Part shown: one piece after another, positions 22,330 to 29,947 of the stretch
How positions within the stretch are numbered: the stretch's first letter is position 1
Layout of the letters: every line of letters begins with the position of its first letter
NCBI RefSeq assembly: GCF_000336635.1
Contig: NZ_AOLY01000042.1
Span: 1 to 34,992 of the forward strand
Length of the DNA stretch: 34,992 bases
Origin: Haloarcula japonica DSM 6131
GTDB lineage: Archaea > Halobacteriota > Halobacteria > Halobacteriales > Haloarculaceae
Direction of reading: 5' to 3'
The notes under the pieces: model-generated
Seen by the model: only the letters and a program-made list of their open reading frames with translations
What the model was told of the DNA's origin: nothing
The model's database searches: none
Position numbers and translations under genes: made by a program

Positions 22330-22481
22330 GATTCGCCGGGATTCGTCTCGTCGGTGTCTTCCCCGCCTGTTCGTTCGTGCCGGTCGTTGTATCGCTCGAG
22401 TTCTCGGCCGATGCACTCCAGCGCCGTGACGGCGCGTTCGATGAGCTGGTACGTGGCCCGCGAGAGTCGGATGTTCTCCAT
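22326..22481 (-). CDS. 51-residue helical protein, translationally coupled
   Basis: A short gene reading MENIRLSRATYQLIERAVTA and ending in an acidic, disordered tail (GGEDTDETNPGES). Its start shares one base with the stop of the DUF6166 gene (TGATG), and its stop overlaps the next start (ATGA). The tight coupling on both sides and the amphipathic N-terminal helix argue that it is real. Function unknown. Confidence 0.7.
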   Translation of the reverse strand: MENIRLSRATYQLIERAVTALECIGRELERYNDRHERTGGEDTDETNPGES

Positions 22482-23167
22482 CAGATGTCCTCCTCAGGCT
22501 CGACGAGGTCGTTACTCTCAGTGACGAGTGCCTGAACGGCTGAGGCAGGGTCGTTCTCGACCGGAAGCGTTCGATGGTCGAGCGGAGCAGGATACGCCCG
22601 GTCCCCCTGCGCACAAAGTATGATCAACCACTCCTCGCTCCCTTCGGCGAGGACGACGTAGTGGTCGATATCCCGACGTTGGAAGACTGTCCGATCTGTC
22701 CGGCTCACCGCACTCCAATTCGCCGGCAGTGACGATGACGGCGTCCCACCATCTGGCGTGAGTGCTCGGTACTCTTCGAATTCGGCGAGTGCCGCCTCGA
22801 TTTCCTCTCCGGTGAGGTGCCAGCAGTCGGCTGGGCCATCACACACCAACTGACTGACCACGTTGTTGCGGAACTGGATGTAGTGTTGCTGGGCGACAGT
22901 TTCGTTGTCGGTGTAATCGAGGAGGAGCGCACAGGCGAGCTGTGCCGGTCCGCTTCCCGTATAGCCCCAGTCGAATCCCGCCGGGCTATGCCGCACGAGA
23001 CCGAGACTTCGATTTGGGGAGAGGCGTTCGTGTGCGGTGAGGTTCAGGACCACTGGCGTTCCGTCGACACGCATTCCGACGTACTCAACGCAGTCTGTAC
23101 TCGCCTGCCATCGCTCATCCGCATCCTGTACGACTGCTCGTGGGTCGGTAGTCGAATTCGTCTCCAT
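22481..23167 (-). CDS. DUF6166 domain protein (long paralogue)
   Basis: 228 residues. Residues about 47-85, RLSPNRSLGLVRHSPAGFDW then GYTGSGPAQLACALLLDYT, are the DUF6166 signature; the helix with QFRNNVVSQL and the LTGEEIEAAL segment follow. A second, C-terminal part (from about 150) with DHYVVLAEGSEEWLIILCAQ is absent from the shorter paralogue at 24247. DUF6166 is a frequent but uncharacterised domain of plasmids and phages. A leader hairpin precedes the start. First gene of a tightly coupled run with the 51-residue and zinc-finger genes. Confidence 0.8.
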   Translation of the reverse strand: METNSTTDPRAVVQDADERWQASTDCVEYVGMRVDGTPVVLNLTAHERLSPNRSLGLVRHSPAGFDWGYTGSGPAQLACALLLDYTDNETVAQQHYIQFRNNVVSQLVCDGPADCWHLTGEEIEAALAEFEEYRALTPDGGTPSSSLPANWSAVSRTDRTVFQRRDIDHYVVLAEGSEEWLIILCAQGDRAYPAPLDHRTLPVENDPASAVQALVTESNDLVEPEEDI

Positions 23168-23190
23168 CGTTGAATGCGGGCGTTCGGATT

Positions 23191-23219
23191 CCCCGCACCC
23201 CTGCTGGGGGTCGAAAAAC
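23191..23219 (-). promoter_or_regulatory. leader hairpin element, long DUF6166 gene
   Basis: Minus strand: GTTTTTC, CCCC-AGCA-GGGG stem, then TGCGGGG, about 31 bases before the ATG at 23167. Confidence 0.65.
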
Positions 23220-23323
23220 CACCACCGGCTATTAGCCCCTCAGCCTCGCTTCAAAATTAGAATACAGACTATTATAGTTCAGACCATAACAATTTATCAG
23301 ACAATCAATCGATAGAGGCAAGT

Positions 23324-23623
23324 CTATTCTTCGAAGAGACAGCGAGCGGCTGCATCGCCGCCAGCGAGGGTCTGCTGATTCTCGTCCGTATCAGCGAAGA
23401 GTGTTGACTGATCTCCCTCGGATGTTTGCTCAACTTCGGGCCGATCGTCGACGCCGAACTCACACGCCTCGGGCTGATCAAGACGTGAATCCCGGTCACG
23501 ATGATCCACGTCAGCGCCGAAGTCCTCAAGCGAGGTCTCGACGCTTGTTTCGGTTACTTCGAGTTGGCCATCGTCACCGAATGCGGTCTGTCGTTGAATC
23601 TCGATCTCTGGTCGATCGCTCAT
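23324..23623 (-). CDS. acidic hypothetical protein
   Basis: 99 residues, very rich in Asp, Glu and Gln and probably largely disordered; ends with DQSTLFADTDENQQTLAGGD. No family recognised. The ATG at 23623 is preceded by GGAGG ten bases upstream inside a perfect 7-base hairpin; the longer frame start at 23680 overlaps the upstream gene and would bury that element in coding sequence. Confidence 0.6.
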   Translation of the reverse strand: MSDRPEIEIQRQTAFGDDGQLEVTETSVETSLEDFGADVDHRDRDSRLDQPEACEFGVDDRPEVEQTSEGDQSTLFADTDENQQTLAGGDAAARCLFEE

Positions 23624-23630
23624 CTGGATT

Positions 23631-23652
23631 GAGCCTCCACCCACCGAGGCTC
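23631..23652 (-). promoter_or_regulatory. hairpin sequestering the ribosome-binding GGAGG, 23623 gene
   Basis: Perfect stem GAGCCTC/GAGGCTC with 8-base loop. On the minus strand the 3' arm contains most of GGAGG, ten bases before the ATG at 23623. Confidence 0.7.
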
Positions 23653-23676
23653 CGACAGACACCTCCGGGCGTTGGG

Positions 23677-23898
23677 TCAATCGTCTTGTGCGCGGAGTTC
23701 GCTGGCCCGCTGTTCAAGCCGGCGGAGGATTTGGACCCGTTGCTGATTCGCGTTCTCGTAGGCGACGCAGGCTCGCAGCGTCTCCATATCGTTGATCGTC
23801 ACGATACCAGCGTTGATGAGCCGCGTATTCGGGGGTTCGAGCCGTTGTTCTGGTGAAAGCTCGCTCACGTCAGTCGATTGACCGTCAGGGTTGCTCAC
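23677..23898 (-). CDS. small protein, paralogue of the 13033-13248 gene
   Basis: 73 residues. The core NTRLINAGIVTINDMETLRA with CVAYENANQQ and a C-terminal charged helix matches the 13248 gene over most of its length. The start is taken as GTG 23898 because GGAGG lies nine bases upstream within a hairpin, exactly as in the paralogue; an ATG at 23931 would place that element inside the coding region. No known family or function. It lies in the backbone run between the acidic gene and the DUF7389-like gene. Confidence 0.68.
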   Translation of the reverse strand: MSNPDGQSTDVSELSPEQRLEPPNTRLINAGIVTINDMETLRACVAYENANQQRVQILRRLEQRASELRAQDD

Positions 23899-23905
23899 TG
23901 ATAAT

Positions 23906-23935
23906 CGCCTCCGCCACTGCTGAGGCGACAAAAAA
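23906..23935 (-). promoter_or_regulatory. hairpin sequestering the ribosome-binding GGAGG, 23898 gene
   Basis: Minus strand: TTTTTT 13 bases after the upstream stop, then CGCCTC-N10-GAGGCG; GGAGG overlaps the 3' arm, nine bases before the GTG at 23898. Confidence 0.7.
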
Positions 23936-23947
23936 CAGCCCTCGCCG

Positions 23948-24223
23948 TTACCCGTCTTCTTCGGGTTGGATTTGGCGAGCGTCCTCCGCGAGATCGTGGA
24001 TGTACTCCCGAAGGATTTCCATGTCCTCGCGAGCGTCTTCGAGGGTCTTGCCTTTCGCTTTCGCGATTACCTCGTCCTGGTCCCTGGTGCCGGTTCCACG
24101 CTTGATCTTTACGGTGAGGGAGACGCCGACGTCACTTCGTTCGACGTACTCCGTTCGTGTCGTCTGTTCGCTCGATTCAGCCGATTCGCCATCCGTACGA
24201 GATGGTTGGGTATGTTCTGACAT
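23948..24223 (-). CDS. DUF7389-like small protein
   Basis: 91 residues. After an acidic tail comes RTEYVERSDVGVSLTVKIKR followed by GTGTRDQDEVIAKAKGKTLE, which I recall as DUF7389, a haloarchaeal plasmid family of unknown role. A strand-rich first half and a helical second half (DAREDMEILREYIHDLAEDA) are evident. The start is 23 bases after the stop of the DUF6166 paralogue, so the pair is probably one transcript. Confidence 0.72.
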   Translation of the reverse strand: MSEHTQPSRTDGESAESSEQTTRTEYVERSDVGVSLTVKIKRGTGTRDQDEVIAKAKGKTLEDAREDMEILREYIHDLAEDARQIQPEEDG

Positions 24224-24246
24224 GGATTTCTTTCGGTGATTGGTAT

Positions 24247-24648
24247 TTAGATGGACGGTGCGGCCGGCTCGCCGGGTGTTTCGTGAAGGATTGCGTCGAT
24301 CTCGGCCCCGGTGAGTCGCCAGCGTCCAGCAGACCCAGCACAGTCCAGTTGGCTCACGACCTCGGTTTTGAATGCCTGGTAGTGGTCGAGAGCGAACGCT
24401 TCGTCATCCGTGTAGTCGAGGAGGAGTGCGAGCGCGAGTTGCGCCGGACCACTACCACCATATCCCCATTCGAATCCCGAGGGACTGTGATTCACCAGCG
24501 CGAGACTCCGTTCTGGCGTGAGCCGTTCTTGGCCGGGACGTTTCTCAACGATAGCCTGCCCGCTCTGCCGATATCCGACGTAGGCGATGTCGCAGTCGCT
24601 CGCTGGGCGTGTCTGTTCAATCGAGTGTGTGTCGCTAGGTCTACTCAT
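24247..24648 (-). CDS. DUF6166 domain protein (short paralogue)
   Basis: 133 residues. The core RLTPERSLALVNHSPSGFEW then GYGGSGPAQLALALLLDYT is closely similar to the 22481 gene, with a matching VVSQLDCAG segment and LTGAEIDAIL. It lacks that gene's C-terminal extension. Two DUF6166 genes within 2.2 kb, separated by three unrelated small genes, suggest an old tandem duplication. A leader hairpin precedes the start. Confidence 0.8.
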   Translation of the reverse strand: MSRPSDTHSIEQTRPASDCDIAYVGYRQSGQAIVEKRPGQERLTPERSLALVNHSPSGFEWGYGGSGPAQLALALLLDYTDDEAFALDHYQAFKTEVVSQLDCAGSAGRWRLTGAEIDAILHETPGEPAAPSI

Positions 24649-24679
24649 CGGTCTGTTCGGGAGCTACTCGTTCGAGCAC

Positions 24680-24706
24680 CCCCGCACCCCTCAGGGGGTG
24701 AAAAAC
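24680..24706 (-). promoter_or_regulatory. leader hairpin element, short DUF6166 gene
   Basis: Minus strand: GTTTTTC 22 bases after the upstream stop, CACCCC-TGA-GGGGTG stem, then CGGGGG, about 37 bases before the ATG at 24648. Confidence 0.7.
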
Positions 24707-24727
24707 AGTCCCAGGGACTGCTTGCCC

Positions 24728-25123
24728 CTACGCGAGATGGGAGATATCGGCTGGTTCGTCGACATCGTCGAACTCGCCTCGTTCGACCGGCTGCCAGTCA
24801 TCGCCGGGTGCTGGACTCCACCAGTCGACCTTGTAGGCACCCGGTGCGCCGAGGATCTTCACCCGTGCCGACCCATCGGGTAGGTCGCGACGGAGCTTCT
24901 CGTCGACGTGGAGGTTCCACGTTGAGTGGGTGTCGAAGCAGGCCAGGACGGCCTCCTCGTATCCGCGTGTCTCTCGGGATTCTTGGAGTTCGACCTGTGT
25001 GTTGCAGTTCTTGCAGAACACACCTTCGAAGGGAATGTGACTGAATACCTCGTGTCCGCAGACGGGACACCAGAGGCACTCGAACAGTGCTTCGCTGTGG
25101 CGGTCGATGACTTCCAGACTCAT
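24728..25123 (-). CDS. DUF7567-like zinc-ribbon protein
   Basis: 131 residues. A zinc ribbon at the N-terminus: CLWCPVCGHEVF and VFCKNCNTQVEL (CPVC...CKNC). The following EAVLACFDTHSTWNLHVDEK and ARVKILGAPGAYKVDWWSPA segments match a family I recall as DUF7567, widespread on haloarchaeal plasmids. The ATG at 25123 is preferred over an upstream frame start at 25201, whose residues are uncharacteristic. It follows the DUF7568-like gene in the same direction, a pairing I believe recurs in other haloarchaea. Confidence 0.75.
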   Translation of the reverse strand: MSLEVIDRHSEALFECLWCPVCGHEVFSHIPFEGVFCKNCNTQVELQESRETRGYEEAVLACFDTHSTWNLHVDEKLRRDLPDGSARVKILGAPGAYKVDWWSPAPGDDWQPVERGEFDDVDEPADISHLA

Positions 25124-25201
25124 CTGTGGATCTGGCCCGATTGAGACGGGCCACCCATTCTGGCCCAAAAATAAACACCATCGCAGATACGTTCCAATCA
25201 A

Positions 25202-25567
25202 TCAGCGCTCGGCGCCGTACACGATTCTCGAGGATGCTTCGTACCCACAGCTCCGACACTCGAACCAACGCTGAACCTTCGCGCCGTCAGCCGTTTTTCC
25301 GCCGATTGCCACATCGCTGTTCGGACACTCGGGACAACTCAGTTCGGGCGCTGGCCGTTCCCGGAGCTCGTTACGGAACGATTTCGCGTCTTTCGTCTCG
25401 TACCCCCGCGACCACACTGGGTAGCCGTCGACGAGGATTACGCCACGCCACTTGTAGCGGTACGAGTCCGGTGCTCGGTGTAAGACTGCCCGAGCTCCGG
25501 TCTCGGTGTTCCGGTATGCGAGTGTGGGCGACCGACTCTCGCGCTTCCAATTTGTGATCCGGGACAT
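25202..25567 (-). CDS. DUF7568-like zinc-ribbon protein
   Basis: 121 residues. N-terminal MSRITNWKRESRSPTLAYRN, a beta-rich middle (YRYKWRGVILVDGYPVWSRG) and a C-terminal zinc ribbon (LSCPECPNSDV, WFECRSCGYEA). I recall this as DUF7568. The zinc ribbon and basic N-terminus suit nucleic-acid binding, but no function is known. It starts three bases after the preceding gene's stop, so the two are co-transcribed. Confidence 0.75.
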   Translation of the reverse strand: MSRITNWKRESRSPTLAYRNTETGARAVLHRAPDSYRYKWRGVILVDGYPVWSRGYETKDAKSFRNELRERPAPELSCPECPNSDVAIGGKTADGAKVQRWFECRSCGYEASSRIVYGAER

Positions 25568-25570
25568 CTG

Positions 25571-26062
25571 TTAGAAGTGGACGTCGGCGGGCACGATCCA
25601 GAGTTCCTCGCTCTCCTCCAGCACTCGATCCAGCTGCTCACGGTGACGGATCCCGTTCGCATATTCGTTGTACAGGAAGATCGTTGGCCCGTCGTAGGCG
25701 CCGACCTGGTGGAAGGCGTGCCGAGCGAGATCTTCGTCGCGCATGATCTCCTCATCGGAAAGTTCGTCAAGTGCCTCCCTCACCCGTTCGAGATTGCGCT
25801 CGAACTCCTCTTTCGTCGCCTCCCAGCCACGCTCAAGCAGGTCTTGGCCGGCATCGGAGTCGACGGGGGCTGCAGTCGGCAACTCACCCCATCGCGCCTT
25901 CCCCGCAACGGACGTGTCTTCCTTATCAAAAGTCACGTGGTAGTCGAAGACTGCGCCGGCGTGTGGGTCCGCGCCGACCAGGCGGTCGAACACCGACTTT
26001 CCGCTGGCCAGTGCGTCGTCGTGGGTCGATTCTTCTACCAGAGCGTAAATTACCATGTGCAT
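25571..26062 (-). CDS. conserved haloarchaeal plasmid protein
   Basis: 163 residues. It begins with MHMVIYALVEESTHDDALAS and GKSVFDRLVGADPHAGAVFD and ends in LDRVLEESEELWIVPADVHF. The pattern looks like a ferredoxin-like alpha/beta domain, and I associate it with the same backbone cluster in other haloarchaeal replicons, but I cannot give a family number with confidence. ATG 26062 is preferred over 26131 because the upstream residues come from the leader hairpin. Confidence 0.68.
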   Translation of the reverse strand: MHMVIYALVEESTHDDALASGKSVFDRLVGADPHAGAVFDYHVTFDKEDTSVAGKARWGELPTAAPVDSDAGQDLLERGWEATKEEFERNLERVREALDELSDEEIMRDEDLARHAFHQVGAYDGPTIFLYNEYANGIRHREQLDRVLEESEELWIVPADVHF

Positions 26063-26117
26063 CTCGAACACCTCGAAACGCCGACGCACCGGGAGTGGTT
26101 GATCGTTCGCTCCTGCT

Positions 26118-26149
26118 GCGCCGGCACCCATCGCCGGCGCTCGAAAAAC
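26118..26149 (-). promoter_or_regulatory. leader hairpin element, 26062 gene
   Basis: Minus strand: GTTTTTC 22 bases after the upstream stop, then a perfect 8-base stem GCGCCGGC/GCCGGCGC with 7-base loop, 56 bases before the ATG. Confidence 0.7.
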
Positions 26150-26169
26150 CCTGATCTAGCGGTCGATTC

Positions 26170-26592
26170 TTAGGACTCGTTCGTTCGATCGACTGTGATG
26201 GTCAGGTTTCCGGACTCGTAGTCAGCTTCGAAGTCGACGGTGAACGCATCCGAGTCATATGCGGCGTGGTAGGCGCGGTGACGCCTTAGCGAGCCCGTCG
26301 CCTTGAAGTGGAAGAACGCAGCCGACGTGTAGGGCTTACTCTGCGTCTCGATTTGCGTCTCAACTGACGCCGGAAGTGCAATCTGTGGCGTGTCGGTGTC
26401 AATACTCGCAGCGAACGCCTTCGCTTCCTCGACGGTCGCCTGTGAATGTGCGGGCGTCTCGCCAGTGAGCACGTTCACCGGTGTCTCCGTCTCATCGGTG
26501 AACAGGACATCGTGGAAGGTGCGCGTCCCGAGGACTGCGTCGGGATCTAACTCGCAATCGTGGAATGGATCGTCGTCTGAATTCTCGGGCAT
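26170..26592 (-). CDS. acidic hypothetical protein
   Basis: 140 residues, no family recognised. The middle (HDVLFTDETETPVNVLTGET, EEAKAFAASIDTDTPQIALP) and the beta-rich end (SDAFTVDFEADYESGNLTIT) suggest a compact domain. The ATG at 26592 is favoured over one at 26607. It is the last backbone gene before the second metal cassette. Confidence 0.62.
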   Translation of the reverse strand: MPENSDDDPFHDCELDPDAVLGTRTFHDVLFTDETETPVNVLTGETPAHSQATVEEAKAFAASIDTDTPQIALPASVETQIETQSKPYTSAAFFHFKATGSLRRHRAYHAAYDSDAFTVDFEADYESGNLTITVDRTNES

Positions 26593-26610
26593 CAAATCAC
26601 GAGCCAACGG

Positions 26611-26638
26611 TGGGGCTCAGTCCTTTCTGCCCCAGACA
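26611..26638 (-). promoter_or_regulatory. leader hairpin element (divergent form), 26592 gene
   Basis: Minus strand: GGTTTGTC followed by TGGGGC-N12-GCCCCA, about 19 bases before the ATG. The T-run is degraded relative to other copies. Confidence 0.5.
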
Positions 26639-26713
26639 AACCACAACTAGTCTCGATGTAGCGGAGGTAAGTCCCGAAAGAAGAGCGTCCTGCCCGCACT
26701 TCCCGCCGCAGAA

Positions 26714-29077
26714 TCAGGCGTCGATGATTCGATCGGGCTCGATTCGTGACAACCGCATCGCGTTCCCGGTGACGCCGAGGCTCATCCCCATATCTCCGAC
26801 AACGACTGCCAGCGCAACGCTGACCAGGCCCAGCGGCACGCCTAACGCGAGCAGAAGCTTCACGCCGAGGCTCGCCCAGATGTTCTGCCGGATCACGCCG
26901 TTGGCCGTATGCGACAGGTCGTACAGGTACGGGAGTTTCCCGATGTCGTCGCCCATCAACGCAATATCAGCCGTTTCGAGGGCGGTGTCGGTGCCCGCCG
27001 CGCCCATCGCGATGCCGACCTCCGCAGTGGCCAGCGCGGGGGCGTCATTGATGCCGTCGCCGACCATCGCGACCTCCCCGTACTCCGCCTGTAACTCCTC
27101 GACTGCGTCGACCTTCTCGTCGGGTAGGAGTTCGGCGCGATATTCATCGACACCGACCTGCTCGGCGATGGCGCGGGCGGTGCCCTCGTTGTCCCCGGTC
27201 AGCATCACCACGCGCTCGACGCCCAGCTCGTGCAGGCGTTCGACAGCCCGCTTCGAGGCCGGGCGCACCTCGTCGGCGATGGCGATTGCACCCAGCAGTT
27301 CCGACTCCGTCCCGACGATAACGACAGTCTTGCCCTCCCGCTCCAGCGCGGAGAGGGCATCCTCGGCGAACGCCCCGTTCTCGCCCTCGGTCGCCTCTTC
27401 CGTCATAACGCCGCCGTCCGTCTCGCGGCGTGCCCGAGCGAGGTCGAAGCCCAGTTCCTCGAAGAGCGCGGGCTTGCCCGCATAGTACGTCTCGCCGCCG
27501 ATCTCGCCGCGGATGCCCTTCCCAGTGAGGCTCTCGAAACCCGTCGGGTCGGGCAGGTTGCCCACGCCCGCCTCCTCAGCACGGGCGAGAATCGCCGTAG
27601 CAATGGGATGCTCACTGCGCTGCTCCAGCCCAGCGGCGCGACGGAGCAGATCGTCCTCCGTAGTGTCACCCACCGGAACGACGTCGGTGACGGCGAGTTC
27701 GCCCTTGGTGAGCGTCCCGGTCTTGTCGACGGCGACGGCGTCGACCTCGCCCATCGCTTCCAGGTAATTTCCGCCCTTGATCAGGACGCCGTTCTTCGCG
27801 GCGCTCGTGATGCCCGACACCACCGAGACGGGTGTGGAGATGACGAACGCACACGGGCAGGCGATCACCAGCAGCGTGAGCCCACGGATGAACCACGTCT
27901 GCCAGTCGCCCGCGAAGGTGAACCCGTAACCGGCTAGGTCCACCGCCACCGGATCAGCGATAACCAGCGGCGGGATAGCGGCGGTCAGGATTGCCAGCAC
28001 GACGACGAGGGGTGTGTAGTAGCCGGAGAAGCTGTCGACGAACTGCTCAGACTCGGTCTTCTTCGCCTGTGCGCCCTGTACCATTTCGATAATACGCGAG
28101 AGCGTCGAATCGCCAGCGGTCGAGGTGACCTCTACCTCGAGGTACCCCTCTTCGTTGATCGCGCCGGCGTACACCTCGTCGCCGGTGGTCTTGTCGACGG
28201 GGACGCTCTCGCCCGTGATCGGCGACTGGTCGACTGCACTCTCGCCTTCGATGACCGTCCCGTCGAGCGGAATCTTGTCGCCAGGGCGGACGACGACGGT
28301 CTCGCCAACGTCGACCTCCTCGACGGAAACGGTCACTTCCTCACCATCGCGACGGACGGTCGCCTCGTCGGGCGAGAGTTCCATCAGCTCGCGCAGAGAA
28401 TCCCGTGCCCTGTCCATCGCATAGTCCTCGAGCAGTTCGGCGATGCTGAACAGGACGGCCAGCGTCGCGGCCTCGACGAAGTAGCCGATGCCGGTTGCGG
28501 CGATGATCGCTGTCCCCATCAGGAGGTCGATGTCGAGGCTTCGGTTCTTCGCGGAGTAGTACCCGCTGCGGACGACCGGGATGCCACTGGCCGCGACGGC
28601 ACCGAGGAACAGGACATCTGCGATGTGTAGCGGGTAGTCGAGGATGCTCGCTATCGCGACGTTCTGGCCGGTGAGAAGGAACTCGAAGACTAGACCAAGG
28701 ATGACGAACGCTGCGCCGAGCCACGTCTTCTTCGCGCGAGAACTCGTCCAGACCTCCGAAGGTGGCGCGATATCGACGCCGTCGGCAGACTCGTCGGTTT
28801 CGTCGTCTGCTCCGCCGATCACGTCATAGCCGGCGGCTTCGATCGCCGCGACGACGTCGGCTTTGGTAGTCCGGTCCGGATCGTACTTGATGGTAGCTGT
28901 CCCGGTGGTCGGCTGGAGCGTGGCCTCAACGACGCCGTCGACGCGCTGGAGGCTCTTGTCGACTTTTTGCGCACACGACGGACAGTCCATCTCGGGGACC
29001 GTGAGACGGGCAGTCAACTCCCGCTGCCCGCCGCCGTTCGGTGGTCCCGCTGTATCCACATCGGAATTCTCTGTCAT
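26714..29077 (-). CDS. Zn/Cd/Pb-type P1B ATPase
   Basis: 787 residues, exporting divalent soft metals across the membrane. In order: N-terminal HMA domain with EMDCPSC (30-35), helices around 117-135 and 145-170, LDIDLLMG with following helices 185-212, actuator TGES at 288-291, helices around 355-375, the ion site ACPCAF (CPC at 407-409), DKTGT at 451-455, SEHPIAT, and GDGINDAP. The last helices contain KLLLALG and VVVGDMG, the Lys and Asp that mark the P1B-2 (ZntA/CadA) class. ATG 29077 is chosen as the HMA-preceding start; the frame remains open for 139 codons upstream but there it overlaps the regulator in antisense frame. A palindrome and TATA box lie directly upstream. Confidence 0.95.
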   Translation of the reverse strand: MTENSDVDTAGPPNGGGQRELTARLTVPEMDCPSCAQKVDKSLQRVDGVVEATLQPTTGTATIKYDPDRTTKADVVAAIEAAGYDVIGGADDETDESADGVDIAPPSEVWTSSRAKKTWLGAAFVILGLVFEFLLTGQNVAIASILDYPLHIADVLFLGAVAASGIPVVRSGYYSAKNRSLDIDLLMGTAIIAATGIGYFVEAATLAVLFSIAELLEDYAMDRARDSLRELMELSPDEATVRRDGEEVTVSVEEVDVGETVVVRPGDKIPLDGTVIEGESAVDQSPITGESVPVDKTTGDEVYAGAINEEGYLEVEVTSTAGDSTLSRIIEMVQGAQAKKTESEQFVDSFSGYYTPLVVVLAILTAAIPPLVIADPVAVDLAGYGFTFAGDWQTWFIRGLTLLVIACPCAFVISTPVSVVSGITSAAKNGVLIKGGNYLEAMGEVDAVAVDKTGTLTKGELAVTDVVPVGDTTEDDLLRRAAGLEQRSEHPIATAILARAEEAGVGNLPDPTGFESLTGKGIRGEIGGETYYAGKPALFEELGFDLARARRETDGGVMTEEATEGENGAFAEDALSALEREGKTVVIVGTESELLGAIAIADEVRPASKRAVERLHELGVERVVMLTGDNEGTARAIAEQVGVDEYRAELLPDEKVDAVEELQAEYGEVAMVGDGINDAPALATAEVGIAMGAAGTDTALETADIALMGDDIGKLPYLYDLSHTANGVIRQNIWASLGVKLLLALGVPLGLVSVALAVVVGDMGMSLGVTGNAMRLSRIEPDRIIDA

Positions 29078-29102
29078 CACCTCACGGTAGGAGCGGGAGT
29101 TC

Positions 29103-29108
29103 GATATG
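29103..29108 (-). promoter_or_regulatory. TATA-like element of the Zn/Cd ATPase gene
   Basis: CATATC on the minus strand, centred about 28 bases before the ATG at 29077, consistent with a leaderless or near-leaderless transcript. Confidence 0.4.
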
Positions 29109-29113
29109 TCTTT

Positions 29114-29129
29114 GTTGGAATATTCCAAC
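29114..29129. promoter_or_regulatory. perfect 16-base palindrome GTTGGAATATTCCAAC
   Basis: Directly upstream of the TATA-like element of the Zn/Cd ATPase gene and eight bases downstream of the regulator's stop. A typical position for an activator or repressor site, most likely of the neighbouring HTH regulator. Confidence 0.7.
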
Positions 29130-29136
29130 CGCGGTG

Positions 29137-29886
29137 TCAGTGCGATGCCAGCCGTTCTTCCGCTACCCGCTCGCCGGCGACGTGTTGCTTCGCCAAATGT
29201 TCTTCCGCCCGACGGAGCCGGTAGGTAAGTGTTGACCGAGGCACGTCGAGATGCTCGGCCAACTCGCCGACATCGACCTCGCGGGGCGACTCGTAGTAGC
29301 CGTGTTCGACGGCGGCTTGGAGGGCGGCTTCCTGCGCCGGGGGTAATCCGCTCGGTGTTTCGTCGCTTCCTCCAGCTGCTGTCGTCGTGTCCGCGGTGCG
29401 GAGCATCTCCATCTGAGCGCATTCTTCGACGGCAACCTCGAGGGAGTCGAAGAATGCCGCCACGTCGCCGTCGCCCGAGTGGATGAGTCGCCACGTGTAG
29501 TGGCGGCCCTCATGACGGGTCTCGAACAGCACGCCGTCCCCGAGATGGTCGCGGGCGATGTGGGGAACCGAGGCGCAGGTGGGGGTTCGCTCCCAGTCGG
29601 AGTAGAGGACGAGCGTGTCGTCCGTGCGGTCAAGGACGCGGGTGGTCTGGGTGGCGCCGCAGTCCTCGGTGGCGAGACAGTCGGCGTAGTAGTCGCTGTT
29701 TCGAAACGCGTCCTCGATGGCGTCGAGTGCGTCCGGAGTGCCGGTGGCATGGTCGACTCGCCAAAGTTGGTCGGCAGTCGCGTGCAACGAAAGCGAGCGG
29801 ACACGGGCGTCGGGGTAGTCGGCAAGGGCATCCGCCACCCTATTGCACCCCGGCTCGTATTCGAGGGCGAAGACGAGTTCGCGCAT
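29137..29886 (-). CDS. bacterio-opsin activator-type HTH regulator
   Basis: 249 residues. The C-terminal 60 residues hold the HTH_10 domain: LPPAQEAALQAAVEHGYYES then PREVDVGELAEHLDVPRSTL and TYRLRRAEEHLA. The N-terminal 150 residues form the associated sensor region (VFALEYEPGCNRVADALADY), with cysteines in DCLATEDCGAT that could bind metal. It lies 59 bases upstream of the Zn/Cd ATPase gene in the same direction, so its likely role is metal-dependent control of that gene. The start ATG at 29886 has a family-typical beginning MRELVFALEY. Confidence 0.87.
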   Translation of the reverse strand: MRELVFALEYEPGCNRVADALADYPDARVRSLSLHATADQLWRVDHATGTPDALDAIEDAFRNSDYYADCLATEDCGATQTTRVLDRTDDTLVLYSDWERTPTCASVPHIARDHLGDGVLFETRHEGRHYTWRLIHSGDGDVAAFFDSLEVAVEECAQMEMLRTADTTTAAGGSDETPSGLPPAQEAALQAAVEHGYYESPREVDVGELAEHLDVPRSTLTYRLRRAEEHLAKQHVAGERVAEERLASH

Positions 29887-29947
29887 ACCCCGTCTACGGC
29901 CTCCTCCGACATAACCAATGGCACGGGACTACGTCTACTGGTGAGCA

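Noticed and set aside
26714-29494. 926-residue version of the Zn/Cd ATPase starting at 29494
   Set aside because: The first 139 residues are Arg-rich, overlap the regulator gene in another frame and lack homology; the HMA protein begins at 29077.
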